Assembly (NCBI RefSeq): GCF_038896935.1
Contig: NZ_JBANDC010000001.1
Span: forward strand, 62,001 to 126,000
Source of the DNA: Collimonas rhizosphaerae
Lineage (GTDB): Bacteria > Pseudomonadota > Gammaproteobacteria > Burkholderiales > Burkholderiaceae_D
Direction: 5' to 3'
Length of the DNA: 64,000 bases
The translations under genes and the position numbers were made by a program. This document shows positions 1-7,060 of the stretch, piece by piece. The notes beneath the pieces are model-generated. The model searched no databases, was not told the DNA's origin, and was given only the letters and a program-made list of their open reading frames with translations. Each line of letters starts with the position of its first letter. Positions within the stretch are counted from its first letter, which is position 1.

Positions 1-1
1 T

Positions 2-610
2 TACGACGTCAAGAACCAGCAGCTGAGCGCCGTTGGCGGTACCTCCAATTCGACCATTCTTCTCAATGCCAAGAAGAGCGTGGGACGGGGAGCGGAACTC
101 GACCTCGAAACCTACCTTACGGAGAATTTGCTGATGACGCTCGGCGGCAGCTATAACTTCACCAAGGTCGAAGATAAGGACCTTGCCGTCGGCGCATGTG
201 CGGCCTGTACCATACAGAACCCGACCTTCGTGAATGCCGCCGGCGCCACCTTGGTGCGCATCGACGGCAATCCTCTGCCGCAAGCGCCGCGCTGGGTCGC
301 CAACTTCACTTTGCGTTACGGATTGCCATACAAGAATGGTGAATTTTTCGCCTACACCGATTGGGTATATCGCAGCGCAGTCAACTTCACGCTCTACCGT
401 TCCGCCGAATATGTCGGCAAGCCTTTGCTGACCGGCGGCCTGCGCCTCGGTTACAAGTGGGACCATGAGCGTTACGAACTAGCGCTGTTTGGCCGTAACA
501 TCACTAATCGCGTGCAGCTGATCGGCGGCCTCGATTTCAATAACCTGACAGGCTTCGTCAACGACACCAATCCGCGTATCTTCGGCCTGCAGTTCACTAC
601 CCGCTTTTAA
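2..610 (+). CDS. TonB-dependent receptor, C-terminal part (cut by window edge)
   Basis: The frame is open from base 2 and ends with TAA at 608-610, giving about 202 residues of a longer protein whose start lies before the window. The fragment has the alternating polar/aromatic pattern of outer-membrane beta strands and ends in T-T-R-F, the terminal aromatic residue typical of outer-membrane barrels. The run around F-G-R-N-I-T-N-R is the penultimate-strand motif usual in TonB-dependent receptors. It would import a substrate across the outer membrane using TonB energy; the substrate cannot be read from this part. It lies tail-to-tail with a polygalacturonase gene, so a carbohydrate substrate is possible but only inferred. 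Confidence 0.85.
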   Translation, partial: YDVKNQQLSAVGGTSNSTILLNAKKSVGRGAELDLETYLTENLLMTLGGSYNFTKVEDKDLAVGACAACTIQNPTFVNAAGATLVRIDGNPLPQAPRWVANFTLRYGLPYKNGEFFAYTDWVYRSAVNFTLYRSAEYVGKPLLTGGLRLGYKWDHERYELALFGRNITNRVQLIGGLDFNNLTGFVNDTNPRIFGLQFTTRF

Positions 611-660
611 TGGGGTTGGAAACGCGGTTAACCTATTTCAGTTAAGTAAGATTCCAAGAG

Positions 661-692
661 AAGGGGCAGCATCAGCTGCCCCTTGGCATTTT
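661..692 (+). terminator. Rho-independent terminator after the TonB receptor
   Basis: A perfect 10-bp stem (AAGGGGCAGC / GCTGCCCCTT, 661-670 and 675-684) with loop ATCA is followed by GGCATTTTCTT. The T tract is interrupted, but the hairpin sits 50 bases after the receptor stop codon in the expected place. Confidence 0.7.
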
Positions 693-799
693 CTTGCGAG
701 AGACTTCAGTGCGTCTCGAAAAAAATCTATTACGTCAAGACGCCCCCATCACTTCCGCGCTCGCGGGAATGAGGGGGTTTTCAGAGCGCCCTTTCAGCG

Positions 800-2386
800 T
801 CAGATCGGCGACGTTGGCAAGACTGATTTGAATGGCACGAATGCGGAGCTGCAATCCAGCGCGCTTCCGCTTCCCGGCGTGCCGCTGACGGTCACGCCGT
901 TGGCGGAGGAGGTGATGATCGACGATGCAAAACTCACCGGCCCCGGGCCTAGCGTGAAGTGGGTGGCAGCGGGGGTGACCGGTCCGCCGTTGTGGGCAGC
1001 GGTAAACGTCGGCTGTGTACCGTCGAAGACCACATTGTCCAGTGTTATCGTCAGCGGATTGTTCTGGCCATTGATAGCGTATCCGGAAAAGGTCAGCCTG
1101 CCTCCCGCATACTTGCTGCTTCCCAGGTCATGAAATTTCCGGACCGCGATGTTGGTGAAGCTCGGGTACAAGGATCCTTTCGAGTTGCTATAGAACGGAT
1201 CAAAGGTGAGCGGCTGGCTGACATTGCGCACGCAGATCTGGCTATAGCTTACGTTTGCGACTGCACCCCCCCGCGACTGGTCCGACTTGATGCGCAGACC
1301 ACCGCTGGTGCCGCTGTTGAAGCCGTCGATCGACAGATCGGTAACCGCGATGTCGCTCACACCTGCATTGGTTTCGCTGCCGATGGACAGCGCGTGTCCG
1401 TAATAGAAGTGGTTATGCGCGTAGGTGTGATTGTGGGCTCCTGCGCCGGAGCTCGACTTGATTGCCACATGGTCGTCACCCACGCTGATGTAGGAGTAAG
1501 CGAGCAGCACCTTGCTGGAGTAGCCTGTGTCGAAACCGTCTGTGTTCACAGCCGTGTCCGGCGTGAAGCAGGTGGCAGGCGTGACGGCATCCGGCGTCGT
1601 GCCGGCAGGGCACGCATAGCCGTCCCTGCTGTAGGCCAGGCTCGGCGTCAGTATCTTGATGCCCCAGGCTGTCAATCCTGTCACGCCATAGGCCCAGATA
1701 TGGAAGTTGGGGGAGTTCTGCAGCGTGATGCCATGCAGCGTAAAGTTACTGCCGTTCTGGATCTGCAGTATGCGCGGATTCTGCTGGTTCAGGCCGGAAG
1801 TGCGGTTCTGCCAGGCTACATCCCACCATGTACGCATGTTGGCGTTTGCCCCGCCGGTCACTACGCTGCCGCCGCGGCCGTCGATGATGCCGCCGCCTAC
1901 GACGCCACTTTGCGCCGTCTTATCCGCCAGGATCAGCGGCTTGCACGATTTGATGCTGGATTTAGTGGCCGTGCCACAGGTGCCGACGCCGTTGTCGTAG
2001 TCCTTCGGGTTGCGCGAGGCAAAAAGCGTGACGCCGGTATCGACCCATAGCGTGACGCCGGACTTAAGATTTAATGGACCACTCAGGAATGCAGTTTGTC
2101 CTGCGGAACCTGCAACCAGCCTGACCGCCTGCCCGGCCGGGCAAGCGTTGATTTTATCCTGGATAAGCGACGTATCGGGCTGCGAGCGGGACGGGTCGCC
2201 GTCCAGCGAATCGACCGAACCGTTGACCGGTGTCAGCGTAGCTGCCAGCGTGCTGCAGACAGTGGCGGGAAGTGCAGGCTCGGAGACTTGCCCCCATTGC
2301 GTACTGACGGGCGTGCCGGCGGCATGCGCATTGGCCAATCCAGCGACAGCCAGTATTGTGAAACATCTGATCGGGCTCAACAACAT
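800..2386 (-). CDS. Secreted polygalacturonase, glycoside hydrolase family 28
   Basis: 528 residues with a Sec signal peptide at the N-terminus (hydrophobic core about residues 8-18, cleavage near A-N-A-H-A at 18-22). It should hydrolyse alpha-1,4-galacturonosyl links of pectin outside the cytoplasm. The right-handed beta-helix family motifs are all visible in order: N-T-D-G-F-D at 281-286, G-D-D-H at 303-306, G-H-A-L-S-I-G-S-E at 330-338 and R-I-K at 365-367. The two aspartates of G-D-D and the aspartate of N-T-D are the catalytic acids of GH28. Motif III has G-H-A instead of the usual G-H-G. It converges on the TonB receptor gene. Endo versus exo action cannot be decided from the sequence. 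Confidence 0.93.
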   Translation of the reverse strand: MLLSPIRCFTILAVAGLANAHAAGTPVSTQWGQVSEPALPATVCSTLAATLTPVNGSVDSLDGDPSRSQPDTSLIQDKINACPAGQAVRLVAGSAGQTAFLSGPLNLKSGVTLWVDTGVTLFASRNPKDYDNGVGTCGTATKSSIKSCKPLILADKTAQSGVVGGGIIDGRGGSVVTGGANANMRTWWDVAWQNRTSGLNQQNPRILQIQNGSNFTLHGITLQNSPNFHIWAYGVTGLTAWGIKILTPSLAYSRDGYACPAGTTPDAVTPATCFTPDTAVNTDGFDTGYSSKVLLAYSYISVGDDHVAIKSSSGAGAHNHTYAHNHFYYGHALSIGSETNAGVSDIAVTDLSIDGFNSGTSGGLRIKSDQSRGGAVANVSYSQICVRNVSQPLTFDPFYSNSKGSLYPSFTNIAVRKFHDLGSSKYAGGRLTFSGYAINGQNNPLTITLDNVVFDGTQPTFTAAHNGGPVTPAATHFTLGPGPVSFASSIITSSANGVTVSGTPGSGSALDCSSAFVPFKSVLPTSPI

Positions 2387-2902
2387 ACGTGCTCCATGTA
2401 AAAGGAATTGGATTTTGATACTGCAGGCCTGGAATGGCTGGAATAAGAAGATGTATCAGGATGGCCCCTGCACCAGGGGCCATCCTGCGGAAATGCCGAT
2501 GGCATATTCAAGTCCTTGGTGGCCGACAGAACTCTCGTCGGCCCGTCAAGGATGGCATCCGGCTGCAGCATCTTGCGAGAAAAGTTGTTTCTTTCCGTAA
2601 ATTATTCTACCCGCAAAAATATCGAAAATAACCATTGATTTCTCGAATCAAGAAACAAGGAAATCCTTACATAAAAACAGGAATTACCTTATTTTCATTG
2701 ATGGGTATCCGTTGAATGATCTTGCGCGGAGCAACGGTCTGACGATGCGTGTAAAAATGCGCCGCGAGGTCGATAACGGATACATTGCGCATGCGTGCTT
2801 GGGTAAGGAATTTCTTATGCCAGCTTCTTTCTTGCCTACACAGAAATCACGATTTCCCGATGACTCAAGTCTTTGATGTTGATTAAAATTTCTAATTGGA
2901 AA
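2387..2902. other. AT-rich gene-free region upstream of the polygalacturonase
   Basis: No convincing gene. The base composition is clearly more AT-rich than the flanking genes from about 2580 on. A weak inverted repeat (TTGATT-N5-AATCAA) lies at 2635-2651. The polygalacturonase promoter must lie here but I cannot place it with confidence. Confidence 0.5.
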
Positions 2903-2930
2903 TATGTGAATTCTTCCAAGGATTCACATA
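2903..2930. promoter_or_regulatory. Inverted repeat upstream of the small HTH gene (possible operator)
   Basis: Perfect 9-bp arms TATGTGAAT and ATTCACATA separated by 10 bases, ending 34 bases before the ATG of the HTH protein at 2965. The size and place fit an operator for autoregulation by that protein; this is inference. Confidence 0.45.
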
Positions 2931-2964
2931 GCCGGGCTTTTATCTCAACACTCGAAGGTTGCAA

Positions 2965-3231
2965 ATGAAACGTAAAGACAGCACAGAAGAATATATAAAT
3001 AACGCAAACAGATTGTTGGATGCGGTCACTGCCAAACTCGGGCTCAAGAACGACGCCGCGCTTTCCCGCTGCCTTAAAGTGCGGCCGCCGGTCATCAGCA
3101 AGATTCGCCATGGCCGGGTGTCGGTTGCCGCCTCCCTTTTGATCACTATGCATGAAACCTGCGATTTATCGATTGCTGAATTGAAGAGTTTCTTGCAATC
3201 GAATGATCTTTCTTCGAAGGGCTTGGCATGA
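2965..3231 (+). CDS. Small helix-turn-helix (Cro/XRE-like) regulator
   Basis: 88 residues, rich in basic residues at the start. The stretch from about residue 25 to 60 (K-N-D-A-A-L-S-R-C-L, then P-P-V-I-S-K-I-R-H-G) has the helix-turn-helix pattern of lambda-repressor-like DNA-binding proteins, with the G-turn replaced by V-R-P-P. The ATG at 2965 is chosen over an in-frame TTG at 2959 because GAAGG at 2954-2958 gives a normally spaced ribosome site. It precedes the propeller kinase by 136 bases on the same strand, but co-transcription is unproven. No ligand domain is present. Confidence 0.7.
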   Translation: MKRKDSTEEYINNANRLLDAVTAKLGLKNDAALSRCLKVRPPVISKIRHGRVSVAASLLITMHETCDLSIAELKSFLQSNDLSSKGLA

Positions 3232-3367
3232 GAAGCTGCCGGCCAGGCAAACCGGGGACTATCGCTGTCGCTCAGGAGCTGTAGATATCGGCTTGGCATG
3301 AATTAAAGTGTTTTTTCTGAGGAAACTCATTCATCCAACTATAAAAATAATAGCGATTGGATCAGGA

Positions 3368-6300
3368 ATGCCGTTGATCTTGCGCTGGCGTTATCGATTG
3401 ATTGTGCCGCTGTGGCTGGTTTGCATGCCGCTGCAGGTACTTTGCCAGCAACTGCCGTTGCGCTATTACGGTCAGACGGATGGCCTGGGGAATATGGCCA
3501 TTTCGGCGCTGGCGCAGGAGCCGGGAGGCTATCTCTGGATCGGCACTCAAAACGGCCTGTTCCGTTACGATGGCGCGCGCTTTCAGCGCTTTGAGTTGCG
3601 CCATGGCGTTCCTGGCCCCAACTCCGGCCCCAGCCTCAGTCCGCACATAACGGCACTGCATGTCGATAGCAGTGGTCGATTGTGGGCCGGCACCAGTGAA
3701 GGCTTGTATCGCTGGCAGGGGCAGCGCATGGTGCCGATGCAATTCCAGAATGCCAAGTTCAGCTTTTATGAGGGACAGAATTTTGCCGCCTTTGGGCCGG
3801 ATCGCCTGCTGGCGATAAGCCAGGATCGATTGTGGCTGCTGAAAACGGCGGATCATGGGAAATCCTGGCAGGCGCAGGAATTTTTCGACGCGGCGCAACT
3901 GGCGCATCATCCTGAAATGCGCACGCTTTTCAGCATTCATGTCGGCCCGCGGGAAGAGCTGTGGATGGGGTGCGGGCGAGCGTTGTGCCATTACCATCAA
4001 GGGAAACTGGAAGTACTGGGGAAAGAGAGTGGTTTGCCCGCTGAAAGCTGGCGCGCGATTATGCATGACAGGCAACAGACACTCTGGGTGCGCGGCGAGC
4101 ACCACATACTTGTATTGCCGGCGGGCGGCCATGTGTTCCAGGATCGCTCCCCCCGGCAGGCTGAGCAGAAAAAGGCAAATGCGGTTCCTTTCCTGATGAC
4201 GGATGCCGGCGGCCGGGTATTCAGCAGAAACGATCAAGGCGTCATCCGATGGAATGGCAAGCACTGGGAATCCTTTGGCGAGGCCAACGGACTGAGCGTC
4301 GGCGGCGGCATCAACTCTGCTCTGGTTGACCGCGATGGCGGCGTCTGGCTTGGCTCGCTGGGACATGGCCTGATTCATTGGATAGGTTATCCGAATTGGG
4401 AGAACTGGACGCCCAGGCAAGGCTTGCCCAGCAGCGTTGTGTTGTCCTTCATGCGCGACCGGGAAAATCTGCTGCATGTCGGCACCCGTTCCGGTTCCGC
4501 GATATTGCAGAAAACCGGATACTTTTCCGTTGTGCCGGCAACCTATGGCGGCAGTTCGTACCAGTGGAGCAATATGGCTGAAGACGCCAACGGCAATATC
4601 TGGGCAGGCTCGCCGTCGGGCTTTCTGGTGCAGCGCGGCCGCGGCGCGGAAGCGGACGTCATGGTCGCAAAACTGCCACGCATCCGCGTCTTGTTTTTCG
4701 ATTTGTCAGGGCAACTCTGGATTGCCACCGAGCGGGGCATTTACCGCATCAGGCATCCCGAGTCCAATCCAGTTCCGCTCAAGGTCACGGCATTCCCGTC
4801 GATTGAGAGCGTCAATGTATTCCAAGGATGCCAAAGCCCTACGGGAGTGCTGTGGTTTCTCACAGATAAAGGGTTGTTGCGTTTTGACGGCGCAGGTTGG
4901 CGCAAGCCGCGATTCAAGCCGGCAGCACAGGTCTTTCAATCTAATATCCTTGCTTGCGCCCATGATGGAACACTGTGGCTGGGAGGGGAACTCGGGGGGA
5001 TCTGGCATGCTGCCGAACAGGGCGAGACGCAGGGCATCAGCGACGTCACACCGTCGTTGATGCAGGATCAAACGGTGCTAGCGCTGTTTGAAGATAGTCG
5101 CGGCTGGTTATGGGTCGCGACGGGTGCGGGAATCGGCGTATGGAATCGCAGGCAATGGCGGTTTTTCAACCAGGACAGCGGCCTGGTCTGGAACGATACC
5201 AGCATGAACTCTTTTTATGAGGATGGCGACGGTTCGATGTGGGTGGCAACCAGTAACGGCGCCTCCCATATCTTGCGGCCGGACTCCCTGTTCGCGCCGT
5301 TGCAGTTGAATGTGCTGGTGGAGAGCGTCGTGCGCGACGATAAGATCCTTTCCCCGGATCAGCCTGTCCGCCTGCCATGGGCATCGAGCCCGCTGAATTT
5401 CAAGCTGGCCGCGCTGTCATACCAGAGCCGCGAAACCCTCAATTATCGTTACCGGATGCAAGGCCTGGAGCCTGACTGGTCGAAGACCAGCGTGCCGGAA
5501 GTACGCTATGCGGCTTTGCCTGCCGGCCATTATCGCTTCCAGGTAGCTGCCGATAATCCCGCCATGCAGGCTTATTCGCCGACGGTGGAAGTCGAGGTCG
5601 TTATCCTGCCGCCATGGTGGGCAACCAGGACTTTCTATGCTGTCTGCGGCTTGCTGCTGGTGCTGCTGCCTTTTTTGCTGCATCGCTACCGCGTCCGCTG
5701 GCTGATCTCCCGTCAGCGTCTCAAGGAACAGCTGGCGCGTGAGCGCGCCTATGAACTGGAAGCTTCGCGCGAAGAAGAACGCAAGCACCTGACACGAGAA
5801 ATTCACGACGAATTGGGACAACACCTGTCGGCGCTGCGCATGGGGGTGTCAGTGGTGGGGCTGGAGTTCGGTGGAAAAAATCCATCGCTGCAAGGAAAAA
5901 TCGAAGGTATGGTAGCGCTGGTGGACGCCACCATCAAGGTAGTGCGCAACGTCGTCTCCTCGCTGCGGCCGTCGGCGCTTGACATGGGGGTGGTGTCGGC
6001 GCTGGAGTGGCTGACCGAGGAATTTACAGGGCACACCGGCGTTCCATGCAGCCTGGATGTATGTGAAGAAAACATTGTCCTGGACGATCAGCGGGCGACT
6101 ACCATTTTCCGTATCGCGCAGGAATCATTGACCAATATCAGCCGCCACGCGCAAGCTAGCCAGGTGAAAATCAGTCTGGAGAGAATAGACGAGCATTACG
6201 TGCTGCAGGTACGCGATAACGGCGTGGGATTCGATACTGCTCTGCGCAAAAAGAAATCGCTGGGCTTGATCGGCATTCGCGAACGCACCTCCATGCTCGG

Positions 6301-6388
6301 CGGCGAGGTCGCCATCTTCAGCGTGACTGGTGTCGGCACCACGGTCAAAGTATCGATTCCCGTAGCCGATGAGGCGCAGAATCAATGA
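3368..6388 (+). CDS. Hybrid-type periplasmic beta-propeller sensor histidine kinase (HisKA_3)
   Basis: 1006 residues from ATG 3368, which begins directly at a signal-peptide-like segment; a GTG at 3308 would add 20 residues. The periplasmic part has about ten 'two-component regulator propeller' repeats with the core [LVI]-W-[IVA]-[GA]-T (for example G-Y-L-W-I-G-T, G-W-L-W-V-A-T), then a Y_Y_Y domain at about 685-745. One membrane helix follows near 750-772 and a coiled linker. The cytoplasmic kinase has the HisKA_3 box R-E-I-H-D-E-L-G-Q with the phospho-acceptor His near residue 813 and a HATPase domain ending with D-N-G-V-G-F and G-L-I-G-I-R-E-R. There is no receiver domain. It converges on the response regulator at 6428-7060, the obvious partner. 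Such propeller sensors are often linked to polysaccharide sensing; the ligand is unknown here. Confidence 0.9.
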   Translation: MPLILRWRYRLIVPLWLVCMPLQVLCQQLPLRYYGQTDGLGNMAISALAQEPGGYLWIGTQNGLFRYDGARFQRFELRHGVPGPNSGPSLSPHITALHVDSSGRLWAGTSEGLYRWQGQRMVPMQFQNAKFSFYEGQNFAAFGPDRLLAISQDRLWLLKTADHGKSWQAQEFFDAAQLAHHPEMRTLFSIHVGPREELWMGCGRALCHYHQGKLEVLGKESGLPAESWRAIMHDRQQTLWVRGEHHILVLPAGGHVFQDRSPRQAEQKKANAVPFLMTDAGGRVFSRNDQGVIRWNGKHWESFGEANGLSVGGGINSALVDRDGGVWLGSLGHGLIHWIGYPNWENWTPRQGLPSSVVLSFMRDRENLLHVGTRSGSAILQKTGYFSVVPATYGGSSYQWSNMAEDANGNIWAGSPSGFLVQRGRGAEADVMVAKLPRIRVLFFDLSGQLWIATERGIYRIRHPESNPVPLKVTAFPSIESVNVFQGCQSPTGVLWFLTDKGLLRFDGAGWRKPRFKPAAQVFQSNILACAHDGTLWLGGELGGIWHAAEQGETQGISDVTPSLMQDQTVLALFEDSRGWLWVATGAGIGVWNRRQWRFFNQDSGLVWNDTSMNSFYEDGDGSMWVATSNGASHILRPDSLFAPLQLNVLVESVVRDDKILSPDQPVRLPWASSPLNFKLAALSYQSRETLNYRYRMQGLEPDWSKTSVPEVRYAALPAGHYRFQVAADNPAMQAYSPTVEVEVVILPPWWATRTFYAVCGLLLVLLPFLLHRYRVRWLISRQRLKEQLARERAYELEASREEERKHLTREIHDELGQHLSALRMGVSVVGLEFGGKNPSLQGKIEGMVALVDATIKVVRNVVSSLRPSALDMGVVSALEWLTEEFTGHTGVPCSLDVCEENIVLDDQRATTIFRIAQESLTNISRHAQASQVKISLERIDEHYVLQVRDNGVGFDTALRKKKSLGLIGIRERTSMLGGEVAIFSVTGVGTTVKVSIPVADEAQNQ

Positions 6389-6427
6389 GGGCGGAGATCG
6401 ATATTGTTCGCGACATTACGCAATCAA

Positions 6428-7060
6428 TTATTCAATCAGATTGTAGGTAATCGCGTAGCGCACCAGCTCGGCGTTATTCTGGAAGTTCATCTTTTGCATC
6501 AGCCGCGCCTTGTGGGTGCTGACCGTCTTGTTGCTGATCGACAGCTCTTCGGCAACCTGGTTGACGCTTTTGCCGCCCACCAGCAGACGCAGGATGTGGA
6601 GTTCCCGATCGGACAACATTTCATGGGGCGGACTCTGATCGGAACTGCCGGATTCGAATACCATCTGTTCCGCCAGTTCAGGGTCGATGAAACGTCCTCC
6701 CGCGACCACTTTGCGGATCGCGTTCATCAATGTTTCCGGTTTGTTATCCTTGGTCAGGTAGCCGGAGGCGCCCGCTGCCAGGGCCCGCCGTGCAATCGGC
6801 AGCTCATTGTGCATGCTGAGGACCAGGACCGGCGGATAGGATTCATGGGCGCGGATGCGCTGGATGAGGTTGACGCCGCTGACGCCCGGCATGGTCATGT
6901 CGAGCAGCACCAGGTCTATGCCGCCCGCATGCAAGGCGTCGAGCACTTGTCCGCCGTTGACGGCTTCTCCCGCAACCTCCACCTCTTTGCCTAGGGCGAA
7001 CAATTGTTTCAGCCCTTCACGCATTATCGCGTGATCGTCGGCGATCAATACTCGTATCAT
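6428..7060 (-). CDS. NarL/FixJ-family response regulator
   Basis: 210 residues. Receiver domain at 1-120 with acidic pocket D8-D9, phospho-acceptor D54 (L-L-D-M-T-M-P-G), and conserved K104. A LuxR-type helix-turn-helix occupies the C-terminus (L-S-D-R-E-L-H-I-L-R-L, then V-A-E-E-L-S-I-S-N-K-T-V-S-T-H). Its start overlaps the stop of the PAS kinase gene by four bases (ATGA), so the two are translationally coupled and form a cognate pair. The propeller kinase converges on it from the other side and has the same kinase class, so both sensors may feed this regulator. Confidence 0.93.
   Translation of the reverse strand: MIRVLIADDHAIMREGLKQLFALGKEVEVAGEAVNGGQVLDALHAGGIDLVLLDMTMPGVSGVNLIQRIRAHESYPPVLVLSMHNELPIARRALAAGASGYLTKDNKPETLMNAIRKVVAGGRFIDPELAEQMVFESGSSDQSPPHEMLSDRELHILRLLVGGKSVNQVAEELSISNKTVSTHKARLMQKMNFQNNAELVRYAITYNLIE

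Noticed and set aside
959..2050. 363-codon plus-strand frame
   Set aside because: Antisense to the polygalacturonase, whose GH28 motifs are intact.
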